This document shows positions 43,448-52,728 of a DNA stretch of 64,000 nt, one piece after another (position 1 is the first letter of the stretch; each line of letters opens with the position of its first letter). The stretch is from Streptomyces sp. NRRL WC-3605 (lineage in GTDB: Bacteria > Actinomycetota > Actinomycetes > Streptomycetales > Streptomycetaceae): contig NZ_LLZN01000050.1 of the NCBI RefSeq assembly GCF_001509795.1, forward strand, positions 124,001-188,000, read 5' to 3'. Under the pieces are notes generated by a model. It was not told the origin of the DNA. It did no database searches and saw nothing but the letters and a program-made list of their open reading frames with translations. Position numbers and translations under genes: made by a program.

Positions 43448-43984
43448 TCAGCCGGACGGGAGCGCGCGGGCGTACCGCACCTCGGGCACCGCCACCCCGC
43501 CCACCTCGAAGGGCTCCGCGGCACCGTCCGGCCCGAAGCCCGCCCGCGCGTAGAAGCGACGGGCCCGGGCGTTGTCCCTCAGTACCCACAGCAGCATGCG
43601 CCGGTGCCCGGCGAGCGCGCACCGGCGCACCGACTCCGCGAGGAGGGCGCGGCCCGCCCCGGTGCCGATCCGGGCCGGGTCCACGTACAGCGCGTACAGC
43701 TCGGCGCCCTCGGTGCGGGTGCCGTCGTGGTCGCGGTAGGGGCCGTGGCAGCCCCAGCCGACGACCCGGTAGCCCTCCTCCGCCACCAGGTTCACCACCG
43801 CGCCGCCGGCCGCCGCGAGATGGGCACGGCGCCGCTCGGCCTCCTGGGCCACGTCCATGGCGTCCAGGTAGGTCTGCGGCACGATCCCCCGGTAGGCGGC
43901 GCGCCAGCCGCCCACCCGGATCTCGGCGACCCGGTCGCAGTCGTCCGAGGTCATGGGCCGGATGGTGAGGCGCTGATCGTCCAT
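43448..43984 (-). CDS. GNAT-family N-acetyltransferase
   Basis: A 178-residue acetyltransferase. It starts MDDQRLTIRPMTSDDCDRVAEI, and the acetyl-CoA binding core is ELYALYVDPARIGTGAGRALLAESV, containing the R/Q-x-x-G-x-G/A signature. It ends with ARRFYARAGFGPDGA. The substrate is unknown. TAGAGT lies 7 nt before the ATG, so I use 43984 rather than longer in-frame starts. It is convergent with the HEAT-repeat gene. Confidence 0.92.
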   Translation of the reverse strand: MDDQRLTIRPMTSDDCDRVAEIRVGGWRAAYRGIVPQTYLDAMDVAQEAERRRAHLAAAGGAVVNLVAEEGYRVVGWGCHGPYRDHDGTRTEGAELYALYVDPARIGTGAGRALLAESVRRCALAGHRRMLLWVLRDNARARRFYARAGFGPDGAAEPFEVGGVAVPEVRYARALPSG

Positions 43985-43991
43985 GCCGTGC

Positions 43992-43997
43992 ACTCTA
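43992..43997 (-). promoter_or_regulatory. Candidate leaderless -10 for the GNAT gene
   Basis: On the minus strand TAGAGT is followed by 7 nt and the ATG at 43984. Confidence 0.45.
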
Positions 43998-44045
43998 GGC
44001 ACCGCTCCGCCCGCCGGGCCTCCCATTGACCGGGCACCATCGGCG

Positions 44046-45605
44046 TCAGGGGCGGAAACCCACCAGGTCGTGGAGTTCCGTGCCGCGGGTCGTCGACTTC
44101 GTCGTCTTCGCGGTGGCCGGCTTCGGTGCGGGGGACGCCGCGCAGGTCGCGTCGGCCTCACCGGATCCGCGCGGCAGCGTGCCGTCGGCCAGGTACCGCG
44201 CCAGGTGCCGGTCCAGACAGCTGTTGCCGCCGAGGGTGACCGCGTGGTTGCCGCCGCCCTGCTCCACGACCAGCCGGGAGCCGGCCAGCCGCCGGTGGAC
44301 GGTGACGGCCCCCTGGTACGGGGTGGCCGCGTCGCCGGTCGCCTGGAAGATCAGCACCGGCGGCACCTTCGTGTTGGTCACGTCCACCGGCTTCAGCGCC
44401 TTCGTCGGCCAGAACGCGCACGGCGCGTTGTACCAGGCGTTGTTCCAGGTCATGAACGGCGCCTTCGTGTGAGCGGCCCAGTTGTCCGCCCGCCAGCGGT
44501 GCCAGTCGCGGGGCCAGGCGGCGTCGCGGCACTGCACGGCCGCGTAGACGCTGTAGCCGTTCCCGGCGGCCTCGTCCGCCGCGCCGAACCGCCGGTACGC
44601 CTCGACGAGCGGGCCGTCGTCCCGGTCGTTCGCGTACGCCGCGAACGCCTGGGCGAGCTGCGGCCAGTAGCCGTCGTAGTAGCCCCCGGGCAGGAACGTG
44701 TCCTCCAGTTCGGCCGGGCCCACCGTGCCGCCGGCCGGGGTCCGCGCCAGTGCCGTGCGCAGGGCGTACCACCGCTCCTCGACCCGGGCCGGGTCCGTGC
44801 CGAGCCGGTACGTCCGGTCGTGCCGGGCGACCCAGGCCAGGAAGGCGCGGTGCCGGTCGTCGAAGGCGATGTCCTGGGCGAGGTTGTCGTCGTACCAGAC
44901 GCCGGTGGGGTCCACGACGGAGTCCAGGACCGCCCGCCGCACCCGCTGCGGGAAGAGCTTGGCGTACACCGCGCCGAGATAGGTGCCGTACGAGTAGCCG
45001 AAGTAGCTGATGCGGGGGGCGCCCAGGGCGGCGCGGATCAGGTCCAGGTCGCGCGCGGCGCCGACCGTGTCGATGTACGGCAGCACGTCGGCGTACTTCT
45101 CGCCGCACGCGCGGGCGAACTCCTTGGCGCGCAGCAGGTTGGCCCGCTCCACCCACGGCGTGCTCGGCACGGAGTCCGGGCGCACGGGCGCGAAGTGGGT
45201 GGGGCGGCAGTCCAGCGCCGGGCGGCTCCGGCCGACGCCGCGCGGGTCGAAACCGACGACGTCGTACTGCGCGGCCACCGCCTTGGGCAGCGCCGAGGCG
45301 ACATGACCGGCCAGCGCGAGACCGCTGCCGCCCGGCCCGCCGGGGTTGACCAGGAGCGGGCCCTGGTACGTCTTCGCGGTGTGCGGGACGCGGGACAGGG
45401 CCAGCGTGATCGTGCGGCCCTTCGGTGCGGCGTGGTCCAGCGGCACCTTCAGCGAGGCGCACTGGAGCGTCGGGTACTTGGCGGTGCCGCACTTCTTCCA
45501 GGTGAGGGGAGCGGCGGGCGGGGCGCTCGCCTCGGCGGGGACGGCGGTCAGGGTCCCGGCCACGACGAGTGCGGCGCCGCACAGTACGGTTGCGCGTCTT
45601 CCCAA
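44046..45605 (-). CDS. Secreted alpha/beta hydrolase, tripeptidyl aminopeptidase-like
   Basis: A 519-residue exported serine hydrolase. A signal peptide (ATVLCGAALVVAGTLTAVPAEA, then ASA) leads to an alpha/beta-hydrolase fold with LVNPGGPGGSGLALAG, the nucleophile elbow SYFGYSYGTYLGA, and a C-terminal TAP-like region with PVLIFQATGDAATPYQGA (acid) and GGGNHAVT (histidine). Streptomyces secretes such enzymes to release tripeptides or process proteins. The only well-placed start is TTG (complement of 45603-45605), with GGGAGG upstream. Ends in a Lys/Thr-rich tail (KPATAKTTKSTTRGTE), unusual for this family. Confidence 0.9.
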   Translation of the reverse strand: MGRRATVLCGAALVVAGTLTAVPAEASAPPAAPLTWKKCGTAKYPTLQCASLKVPLDHAAPKGRTITLALSRVPHTAKTYQGPLLVNPGGPGGSGLALAGHVASALPKAVAAQYDVVGFDPRGVGRSRPALDCRPTHFAPVRPDSVPSTPWVERANLLRAKEFARACGEKYADVLPYIDTVGAARDLDLIRAALGAPRISYFGYSYGTYLGAVYAKLFPQRVRRAVLDSVVDPTGVWYDDNLAQDIAFDDRHRAFLAWVARHDRTYRLGTDPARVEERWYALRTALARTPAGGTVGPAELEDTFLPGGYYDGYWPQLAQAFAAYANDRDDGPLVEAYRRFGAADEAAGNGYSVYAAVQCRDAAWPRDWHRWRADNWAAHTKAPFMTWNNAWYNAPCAFWPTKALKPVDVTNTKVPPVLIFQATGDAATPYQGAVTVHRRLAGSRLVVEQGGGNHAVTLGGNSCLDRHLARYLADGTLPRGSGEADATCAASPAPKPATAKTTKSTTRGTELHDLVGFRP

Positions 45606-45756
45606 GGGGTCCTCCCAGGACGAATGCGGCAGCGGGCCGCGCGTGCCACGGCCCGTGCCGCATTCGTCCCGGAACGGACGCCCGGAGGAACGGGTTCCGC
45701 CCGGATGTGACCCGATCGGGTCGCGAGATGCCCCCCGATGCCGCCGCGGCGCCCCC

Positions 45757-46791
45757 TCAGAGCAGCGTGAGCTGGGTGGGCCCGGGCTCCGGCTCGGCGG
45801 GGACGGGTTCGGGGATGCGGCGGGGCATCCCCGGGCGGGCGGGCCCGATGCCGTACTCCTGGGCGAGCTCGTGCACCTGACGGGTGATGCGGCGCTGGTA
45901 CCACTTCGGCGCGTAGGCGCCGTCCGCGTACAGCCGCTCGTAGCGGCGCACCAGATGCGGGTGCTCGCGGCCCAGCCACGCCATGAACCACTCGCGCGCC
46001 CCGGGCCGCAGATGCAGCACCAGCGGGGTGACGGACGTGGCGCCGGAGGCGGCGATCGCCCGTACGGTGGCCCGCAGCTGCGCGGGCTGGTCGCCGAGGA
46101 ACGGGATGACCGGCGCCATCAGCACCCCGCACCCCAGGCCGTGCTCGGTCAGGGTCCGCACGACGTCCAGGCGCCGCTCGGGAGCGGGCGTGCCCGGCTC
46201 CACGGTCCGCCACAGCTCGCGGTCGACGAAGCCGACCGAGACGGACACGCCCACGTCCGTGACCTCGGCGGACTGCCTCAGCAGGTCGAGGTCGCGCAGG
46301 ATGAGCGTCCCCTTGGTCAGGATCGAGTAGGGGTTGGCGTGGTCGCGCAGGGCCGACAGGATGCCCGGCATCAGGCGGTAGCGGCCCTCGGCGCGCTGGT
46401 AGCAGTCGACGTTGGTGCCCATCGCTATGTGGTCGCCCTGCCAGCGACGGGAGGCCAGCTGCCGGCGCAGCAGCTCCGGCGCGTTCACCTTCACCACGAT
46501 CTGGGAGTCGAAGTCGAGCCCCGTGTCCAGGTCGAGGTAGCTGTGGGTCTTGCGGGCGAAGCAGTACACACACGCGTGCGAGCAGCCCCGGTACGGGTTC
46601 ACCGTCCATTCGAAAGGCATGCGCGAGGCGCCCGGCACCCGGTTCACGATCGAGCGGGCCCGGATCTCGTGGAACGTGATCCCGGCGAACTCGGGCGTGT
46701 CGAAGGTGCGGGTGACCACGGCGTCCGCGCCGAACAGACCGGTGTCGGCCCGGCTGTGGTCCGTCTCCAGGGCGAGGTTCTCCCAGCGCAT
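45757..46791 (-). CDS. Radical SAM protein, Rv2578c-like
   Basis: A 344-residue radical SAM protein starting MRWENLALE. The iron-sulfur motif Cx3Cx2C is Cys70, Cys74 and Cys77 in NPYRGCSHACVYCFARKTH. Downstream are SQIVVKVNAPELLRRQL and MAPVIPFLGDQPAQLRATV, as in the spore photoproduct lyase-related Rv2578c/SplB-like group. The reaction is unknown; relatives include DNA-photoproduct lyases. The ATG has GAGGAGG upstream. An SOS-box-like palindrome sits directly before a TATTCT -10, suggesting DNA-damage control. The conserved C-terminus ends with a Pro/Glu-rich tail. Confidence 0.9.
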   Translation of the reverse strand: MRWENLALETDHSRADTGLFGADAVVTRTFDTPEFAGITFHEIRARSIVNRVPGASRMPFEWTVNPYRGCSHACVYCFARKTHSYLDLDTGLDFDSQIVVKVNAPELLRRQLASRRWQGDHIAMGTNVDCYQRAEGRYRLMPGILSALRDHANPYSILTKGTLILRDLDLLRQSAEVTDVGVSVSVGFVDRELWRTVEPGTPAPERRLDVVRTLTEHGLGCGVLMAPVIPFLGDQPAQLRATVRAIAASGATSVTPLVLHLRPGAREWFMAWLGREHPHLVRRYERLYADGAYAPKWYQRRITRQVHELAQEYGIGPARPGMPRRIPEPVPAEPEPGPTQLTLL

Positions 46792-46817
46792 GGTGCCTCC
46801 TCGGTAGCACTGCCCCC

Positions 46818-46835
46818 AGAATAGAACACATGTTC
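46818..46835 (-). promoter_or_regulatory. SOS-box-like palindrome and -10 of the radical SAM gene
   Basis: GAACACATGTTC (46824-46835) fits the LexA/DinR box GAAC-N4-GTTC, with the R-N-R-Y centre also matched. On the minus strand TATTCT (46818-46823) follows immediately as the -10, so the palindrome lies between -35 and -10. LexA binding is inferred. Confidence 0.6.
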
Positions 46836-46903
46836 CCTTGATCGTGCTACCCCTGGCCCGTCTCCGTTTCCGATCGCCTCGCGACCGGTTCCGTGAGCCG
46901 TTC

Positions 46904-46954
46904 GGCACCCCGATTTGGGCGGGGTGCCACCGGGGTGGTTGGCTTGCCCCAACC
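46904..46954 (+). other. Two consecutive hairpins in the leader of the SRPBCC gene
   Basis: GGCACCCC/GGGGTGCC (46904-46911 with 46921-46928, 9-nt loop) and GGTTGG/CCAACC (46937-46942 with 46949-46954). They end about 20 nt before the GGAGG site of the following gene. They might be a leader structure or a terminator; no function is known. Confidence 0.45.
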
Positions 46955-46982
46955 CCGAGAACTCAGGTCCTGGAGGAAGTCG

Positions 46983-47426
46983 ATGGCGCAGGTCGAGGCC
47001 ACTACGGAGCGGGTCGTCGCGGCGGATGCGGAGAAGGTGTTCGACGCCCTCGCCGACTACACCGGCACCCGGAAGAAGCTGCTGCCCGAGCACTTCAGCG
47101 AGTACGAGGTGCGCGAGGGCGGCGACGGCGAGGGCACCCTCGTCCACTGGAAGCTCCAGGCCACCAGCAAACGCGTGCGCGACTGCCTCCTGGACGTCAC
47201 CGAGCCCACCGACGGTGAGCTCGTCGAGAAGGACCGCAACTCCTCCATGGTCACCACCTGGCGGGTCACCCCGGCCGGCGAGGGCAGGTCCCGGGTCGTC
47301 GTCACCAGCACCTGGCAGGGCGCCGGCGGCATCGGCGGCTTCTTCGAGCGGACCTTCGCGCCCAAGGGTCTCGGCCGCATCTACGACGCGCTGCTCGCCA
47401 ACCTCGCCGCCGAGGTGGAGAAGTAG
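46983..47426 (+). CDS. SRPBCC (polyketide cyclase/START-like) protein
   Basis: A 147-residue helix-grip protein: MAQVEATTERVVAADAEKVF, DYTGTRKKLLPEHFSEYEV, and a C-terminal helix FFERTFAPKGLGRIYDALL. This family binds hydrophobic ligands, and no catalytic function can be read. The ATG 46983 has GGAGGAAG, 5 nt away, so the frame's upstream extension through the leader hairpins is not coding. It stands alone between the radical SAM gene and the MFS exporter gene. Confidence 0.88.
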   Translation: MAQVEATTERVVAADAEKVFDALADYTGTRKKLLPEHFSEYEVREGGDGEGTLVHWKLQATSKRVRDCLLDVTEPTDGELVEKDRNSSMVTTWRVTPAGEGRSRVVVTSTWQGAGGIGGFFERTFAPKGLGRIYDALLANLAAEVEK

Positions 47427-47460
47427 CACCCGGGTGCTCCAACCCGCCGGGGCCCGGCGG
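47425..47460 (+). terminator. Possible terminator after the SRPBCC gene
   Basis: Palindrome AGCACCCGGGTGCT (47425-47438) overlaps the stop codon. A second stem CCGCCG/CGGCGG (47444-47449 with 47455-47460) follows. No U-tract. Confidence 0.35.
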
Positions 47461-47589
47461 CCGTTGCCGTCCTCACCGGATCGAGTGGTTCTCATCCGCG
47501 ACCGACCTGGTTCCGTAACTCGTCGCGCTTGCCCGTAGTTGTTCGCCTACGCGGACATGGTGCGGCAGTGCGACGAGGGGAGCGGGTAC

Positions 47590-49977
47590 GTGGGCGGGAG
47601 CACTCTGGTACAGGACGAACCGGTCGCCGCACCCCCGGACGCCCCGCCTCCCGCCCCCGGTGCCCCGGGCGAACTGCCCCCGCGCCGGGTGCGGTTGGTG
47701 TTCTTCGCCCTGATGCTCGCGCTGCTGCTGGCGGCGCTGGAGCAGATGATCGTCGCCACCGCCCTGCCGAAGATCGTCGGCGAGCTGCACGGCCTCGACC
47801 GGATGTCCTGGGCGATCACCGCCTACCTGCTCACCGCCACCGTCGGACTGCCGATCTACGGCAAGCTCGGCGACCTGTTCGGCCGCAAGGGCGTCTTCCA
47901 GTTCGCGATCGTCGTCTTCGTCGTGGGCTCCGCGCTCGCCGGCCGGGCCGGGACCATGGACCAGCTGATCGCCTACCGGGCCGTCCAGGGCGTCGGCGCC
48001 GGCGGACTCATGATCGGCGTCCAGGCGATCATCGCCGACATCGTGCCCGCCCGTGAGCGGGGCCGCTTCATGGGCCTGATCGGCGCCGCGTTCGGCCTCG
48101 CCTCGGTCGCCGGACCGCTGCTCGGCGGCTACTTCACCGACCACCTCTCCTGGCGCTGGTGCTTCTACATCAACGTCCCCTTCGGCCTGGTCACCCTCGC
48201 CGTCGTCGCCGTCGTGCTGAAGCTCCCCAAGCCCCGTCGCCGGGCTCGGCTCGACGTCCTCGGAGCCCTGCTGCTCGCCGCCGCCTCCACCTGCCTGGTC
48301 CTGCTGACCAGCTGGGGCGGCACCGAGCACGCCTGGGACTCCCGCGTCATCCTCGGCCTCGCCGCCGGAGCGGCACTCGCCTCGGTCCTGTTCCTCGTCG
48401 CCGAGCGCTTCGCCGCCGAACCCCTCATCCCGCTGCGGCTGTTCAGGGACTCCGTCTTCAACGTCACCGCCCTGGTGGGCCTCGTGATCGGCGTCGCGCT
48501 GTTCGGCGCCGCCAGCTATCTGCCGACGTTCCTGCAGATGGTCGACGGGGCCACCGCCACCGAGTCCGGGCTGCTCATGCTGCCCATGATGGGCGGCATC
48601 GTCGGCGCCTCCATCGTCTGCGGCCAGCTCATCAGCCGCACCGGGCGCTACCGGGTCTACCCCCTCCTCGGCAGCGCCCTCTCGGCGGTCGGCATGTTCC
48701 TGCTGTCCCGGCTGGAGACCGACACGCCCCGGCTGCACTACAGCGTCTGGATGGCCGTGCTCGGCGCCGGCATCGGCATGGTGATGCCGGTCCTCGTCCT
48801 CGCCGTGCAGAACTCCGTGCGCCCGGCCGACCTCGGCACGGCCACCAGCGCCAACAACTACTTCCGGCAGATCGGCGGCAGCGTCGGCGCCGCCGTCTTC
48901 GGCACGCTCTTCGCCGGCCGGCTCACCGACGCCCTCACCGACCGGCTCCCCGCACGGGCGGGCGCGGACCTGCCCGACGCCGAGGCCATCACCCCGCAGC
49001 TCGTCCACACCCTGCCCCCGGCGCTGCGCGACGCCTACATCCAGGCGTACGCCGACGCCATGCCGAGGATCTTCCTGTACCTCGTCCCGGTGCTCGTGCT
49101 GGGCCTGCTCATCGCCTTCTTCCTCAAGGAGAAACCCCTGGTGACCCACAACGCCCCCACCGAGGAGACCAGCGCCGCCGCCCCGTCGGCCTCCGTCCCG
49201 CAGGCCCGCTCGCCGCACGGCGCGCCGCTCGCCGTCCGCGGCGCCGTCCAGCACGCCGACGGCACGGTCGTGCCCCGCGCCGCGCTGACCCTGATCGACG
49301 TCGCCGGACAGCAGGTCGGCCGCGCCACCAGCGCGGAGGACGGGCGGTTCGCCCTGGCCGCCCCCGGCCCCGGGGCGTACGTGATGATCGCCGCGGCCGG
49401 CGGGCACCAGCCGCAGGCCGTGTCCGTCACCGTCGGCGAGCGCCCCGTCGACCTCGACATCCTGCTCGGTGGCGCCGGGCGCCTCGCCGGACGCGTGCTC
49501 AGCCCCGACGGCACCCCCGTGGACGCCACCGTCACCCTCACCGACGTCCGCGGCGAGGTCGTCGCCACCACCCGCAGCGAACGCGAGGGCGGCTACGTCA
49601 TCACCGAACTGATCGCCGGGGAGTACACCCTCGCCGCCAGTTCGACCGCGTTCCGGCCCGCCGCCGTCCCGGTCACCGTCAAGGCGGCCCGCGAGACCCG
49701 GCAGGACATCGAACTCGCGGGCGGCGCCGCCCTGCGCGGCACCGTCCGGGCCGGCGGCGGACGCCCCGTGGAGGACGCCCGCGTCACCCTCCTCGACGCG
49801 GCCGGGAACGTCGTCGACACCCTCACCACCGGACCCGACGGCACCTTCCGGTTCACCGACCTCCCGTCCGGCGAGTACACGGTCATCGCCGCCGGTTACC
49901 CGCCGGTCGCCACCGTGCTCCAGGTCGCCCGCGGCGGGCGCACGGAACGCGACCTCCAGCTCGGGCACGAGGACTGA
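47590..49977 (+). CDS. EmrB/QacA-type MFS exporter fused to three carboxypeptidase-regulatory-like domains
   Basis: A 795-residue protein. Residues about 30-500 are a DHA2 drug:H+ antiporter with [33 protein letters not shown] and [15 protein letters not shown], about 14 membrane segments. The last about 260 residues are three beta-sandwich repeats of about 80 residues, e.g. [39 protein letters not shown] and [20 protein letters not shown], each ending in a GxY/GxF...V segment. They resemble carboxypeptidase regulatory domains. With 14 segments the tail would be cytoplasmic, which is odd for this fold. GTG 47590 has GAGGGGAG; ATG 47557 is an alternative. Confidence 0.9.
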   Translation: MGGSTLVQDEPVAAPPDAPPPAPGAPGELPPRRVRLVFFALMLALLLAALEQMIVATALPKIVGELHGLDRMSWAITAYLLTATVGLPIYGKLGDLFGRKGVFQFAIVVFVVGSALAGRAGTMDQLIAYRAVQGVGAGGLMIGVQAIIADIVPARERGRFMGLIGAAFGLASVAGPLLGGYFTDHLSWRWCFYINVPFGLVTLAVVAVVLKLPKPRRRARLDVLGALLLAAASTCLVLLTSWGGTEHAWDSRVILGLAAGAALASVLFLVAERFAAEPLIPLRLFRDSVFNVTALVGLVIGVALFGAASYLPTFLQMVDGATATESGLLMLPMMGGIVGASIVCGQLISRTGRYRVYPLLGSALSAVGMFLLSRLETDTPRLHYSVWMAVLGAGIGMVMPVLVLAVQNSVRPADLGTATSANNYFRQIGGSVGAAVFGTLFAGRLTDALTDRLPARAGADLPDAEAITPQLVHTLPPALRDAYIQAYADAMPRIFLYLVPVLVLGLLIAFFLKEKPLVTHNAPTEETSAAAPSASVPQARSPHGAPLAVRGAVQHADGTVVPRAALTLIDVAGQQVGRATSAEDGRFALAAPGPGAYVMIAAAGGHQPQAVSVTVGERPVDLDILLGGAGRLAGRVLSPDGTPVDATVTLTDVRGEVVATTRSEREGGYVITELIAGEYTLAASSTAFRPAAVPVTVKAARETRQDIELAGGAALRGTVRAGGGRPVEDARVTLLDAAGNVVDTLTTGPDGTFRFTDLPSGEYTVIAAGYPPVATVLQVARGGRTERDLQLGHED

Positions 49978-50161
49978 CCCGGCCGCCCGACCCGGCGCTG
50001 TCCTGCGGGAAAGGGGCGCGGCCGGATCTTTCCGCCCCCGCGCGCGCCGTTGTGAACCCGGTACATCAATTCCCCTATTGCCACACATCCCCGAGGCGGG
50101 GACCCGTACGGTGGTGGGGGCGCGCAGATCTTGCGGACCGTGGGGAGAGAGGGCCTGGGCC

Positions 50162-52597
50162 ATGGACCGTGGCACCGAAAGGGACGGCACGGCGACGGAG
50201 CACGCCGCGACCGGACGCATCCCGCTCGCCGTGGTGGTGGTCGACCGCGCGGGGCTCGTCTCCCACTGGAGCTCCGGCGCGCGGCGCCTCTTCGGCGCCA
50301 CCAAGGAGGAGGCGATCGGGCATCCCGCCGTCGATCTCCTGCCGGTGTCGGGAGCCCTGCCCGAGGACGACGACATCTCGCCGTACGGGCCGTACGGGCC
50401 CTACGACGACGCGGGGCACGACCTGGAGACGTCCCTCGACGGACGGCTGTACTACCCGGCCGCCGGACGGGCCCGGCTGACCGTGCCCGAGCGGGACCGC
50501 GTCGACGTCCTGTGGTGGGCCTACCCGCTGGTCGGCCCCGGCCCCGAGCGGCTGCTCGTGCTCGGCGCCGACGTCGGCCGGCTCCAGCAGGAAGCGGCGG
50601 GCGAGGACCCCGGCTTCGACCGGGTGGCACCCGCCTTCGCCCTGCACACCGACTTCCCCGGCGCCGAGGAGCTCGCCTCGAAGCTCCCCGAGATCCTGCC
50701 CAGCATGAGCGTCGACGAGAGCGCCCGGATCGTCGGCCAGATCCTGGAACTCGGCTACCCCGTCCTGGAGTTCAGCCAGCACGACCGGGTCCCCGTCACC
50801 CCCGACTGGGGCGTGCCCCGACGGGTCGAGCGCCGGGCCCGCCGGGAGCGGGCCGCCCGGGCCGCCGCCCATGGCTTACCGGCGCCGGCCGAGGACCCCG
50901 ACGACGGTGAGGACCTGGAGTACGCCGCCGTACGCGAGCGCCTGGAGTTCCTCAACGAGGTCAGCGGCCGCATCGGCACCTCCCTCGACCTCGCGCGGAC
51001 CATCGTCGAGGTCAGCAAGGCCGTCGTGCCCCGGTTCACCGACGTCGCCGGCACCTATCTGCGCGAACAGGTCGTCGCCGGCGAGGGATTCCCCGACGGG
51101 GCGCCGGACACCACCACGCTGTGGCACCGGGTCGCCCTCGAGCACACCGACGAACCCGGCCGCTGGGACGACGTCGTACCCGTCGGCGAGGCCATGCCCT
51201 TTCCGGCCCACACCCCGTTCTTCCAGTGCATGACGACCGGCGAGCCCGTGCTCGTCCCCCGGACCACCCCCGAGATGGGCCACGCCATCGCGTCCCAGTT
51301 CGAGAAGCGGGACATCCGCCCGCTGATCACCGGCCGCTCGATGCTCGTCGTCCCGCTCAAGGCCCGCAACGTCGTCCTCGGCTTCATGATCCTGCTGCGC
51401 CACCCCGAGCGCGCCGAGTTCAACGACATGGACCGCGTCACCGGCGCCGAACTCGCCGCGAGAGCGGGCCTCGTGCTCGACAACGCCCGCATGTACACCT
51501 ACCAGGAGAGCGTCGCCGAGACCCTCCAGGACAGCATGCTTCCGCAGATCCCCCGGCGCATGGCGGGCTGCGACATCACCACCCGGTACCTGCCGGGCAC
51601 GCTCCTCGGACGGGTTGGCGGCGACTGGTTCGACTCGGTCAAGCTGCCCGGCGCCCGGACCGCCCTCGTCGTCGGCGACGTGATGGGCCACGGCCTCAAC
51701 TCGGCCGCCATGATGGGGCAGTTGCGCACGGCCGTACAGACCATGGCCGCCCTCGACCTGCCGCCCGCACAACTGCTGCGCAACCTCGACGACCTCGCCC
51801 AGCGCCTCGGCGACAACTACCTCGCGACCTGCCTGTACGTCGTCTACGACCCCCTCGCGGGCGAGCTGCGCCTCGCCAACGCGGGACACATCCCGCCCGT
51901 CCTGGTCCGCGCCGACAGCGGGCACGGCGACCTGCTCGACCTGCCCACGGGCGCGCCGATCGGCGTCGGCGGCGTGCCCTTCGAGGAGGTCCGCGTCCGC
52001 GTCGAGCCCGGCGACCGGATCGTCATGTGCACCGACGGCCTGGTCGAGCTGCGCGGCGAAGACATCGGTGTCAGACTCGCCGTCCTGTGCGCGTCCGCCG
52101 CCCACCCGGCCGCGTCCATGGACGAGGCGTGCGACACGATCATCCGCGCCCTCAACCCCCGCGACGGCCGCAAGGACGACGTCGCCCTGCTCATGGCCCG
52201 CCTCAACGGCATCGCCCCCACCGACGTCGCCGTGCACCGCCTCGCCCTCGACCCGGCCGAGACGGGCCGCGCCCGCTCCCTGGTCCGCGAGCGGCTGCGC
52301 GCCTGGGGCCTGACCCGGCTGGCCGGCACCGCCGAACTCATGGTGAGCGAGCTGGTCACCAACGCCCTACGGCACTCCCGCGACCGCCCCGTGGAACTGC
52401 GGCTCGTCCGCGGCGAGACGCTGCTGTGCGAGGTGGACGACGACGGCCACGAGCTGCCGACCCTGCTGGACACCGCCCCCGAGGACGACGCCGGACGGGG
52501 GCTGCGCGTCGTGAGCGCGCTCGCCCGCGCCTGGGGAGCGAGTCGTACGGGCACCGGCAAGACCGTCTGGTTCGAACTGACGCTCCCCGGCCGCTGA
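50162..52597 (+). CDS. SpoIIE-family phosphatase with PAS, GAF and kinase-like ATPase domains (TTA codon)
   Basis: An 811-residue signalling protein. A PAS-like region (about 20-130) is followed by a GAF domain (about 250-430, RTIVEVSKAVVPRFTDVAGTYL onward). The PP2C-type SpoIIE phosphatase (about 460-680) has GGDWFDSVKLPG, VGDVMGHGL and NAGHIPPVL. A C-terminal HATPase_c of the RsbW anti-sigma type has ELVTNALRHS, VDDDG and GRGLRVVSALARAWG. Such proteins tune anti-sigma-factor antagonists, so a sigma-factor partner-switch is likely but not encoded nearby. Leu239 is TTA (50876), suggesting bldA dependence. ATG 50162 has GGGGAGAGAGG upstream; TACGGT at 50107 may be a -10. Confidence 0.92.
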   Translation: MDRGTERDGTATEHAATGRIPLAVVVVDRAGLVSHWSSGARRLFGATKEEAIGHPAVDLLPVSGALPEDDDISPYGPYGPYDDAGHDLETSLDGRLYYPAAGRARLTVPERDRVDVLWWAYPLVGPGPERLLVLGADVGRLQQEAAGEDPGFDRVAPAFALHTDFPGAEELASKLPEILPSMSVDESARIVGQILELGYPVLEFSQHDRVPVTPDWGVPRRVERRARRERAARAAAHGLPAPAEDPDDGEDLEYAAVRERLEFLNEVSGRIGTSLDLARTIVEVSKAVVPRFTDVAGTYLREQVVAGEGFPDGAPDTTTLWHRVALEHTDEPGRWDDVVPVGEAMPFPAHTPFFQCMTTGEPVLVPRTTPEMGHAIASQFEKRDIRPLITGRSMLVVPLKARNVVLGFMILLRHPERAEFNDMDRVTGAELAARAGLVLDNARMYTYQESVAETLQDSMLPQIPRRMAGCDITTRYLPGTLLGRVGGDWFDSVKLPGARTALVVGDVMGHGLNSAAMMGQLRTAVQTMAALDLPPAQLLRNLDDLAQRLGDNYLATCLYVVYDPLAGELRLANAGHIPPVLVRADSGHGDLLDLPTGAPIGVGGVPFEEVRVRVEPGDRIVMCTDGLVELRGEDIGVRLAVLCASAAHPAASMDEACDTIIRALNPRDGRKDDVALLMARLNGIAPTDVAVHRLALDPAETGRARSLVRERLRAWGLTRLAGTAELMVSELVTNALRHSRDRPVELRLVRGETLLCEVDDDGHELPTLLDTAPEDDAGRGLRVVSALARAWGASRTGTGKTVWFELTLPGR

Positions 52598-52728
52598 ACG
52601 TCGGCGGAGGTTCCGGACGAGACGCGTGAAGGTACGCGCCGGGCGCTTGTCGGACCCGGCCCGGCCGCGATAGACCGGATCCGCCCGTCACTCGGCGGTC
52701 GCCGGTCGCACCCCAGGGGGAGTCGGTC

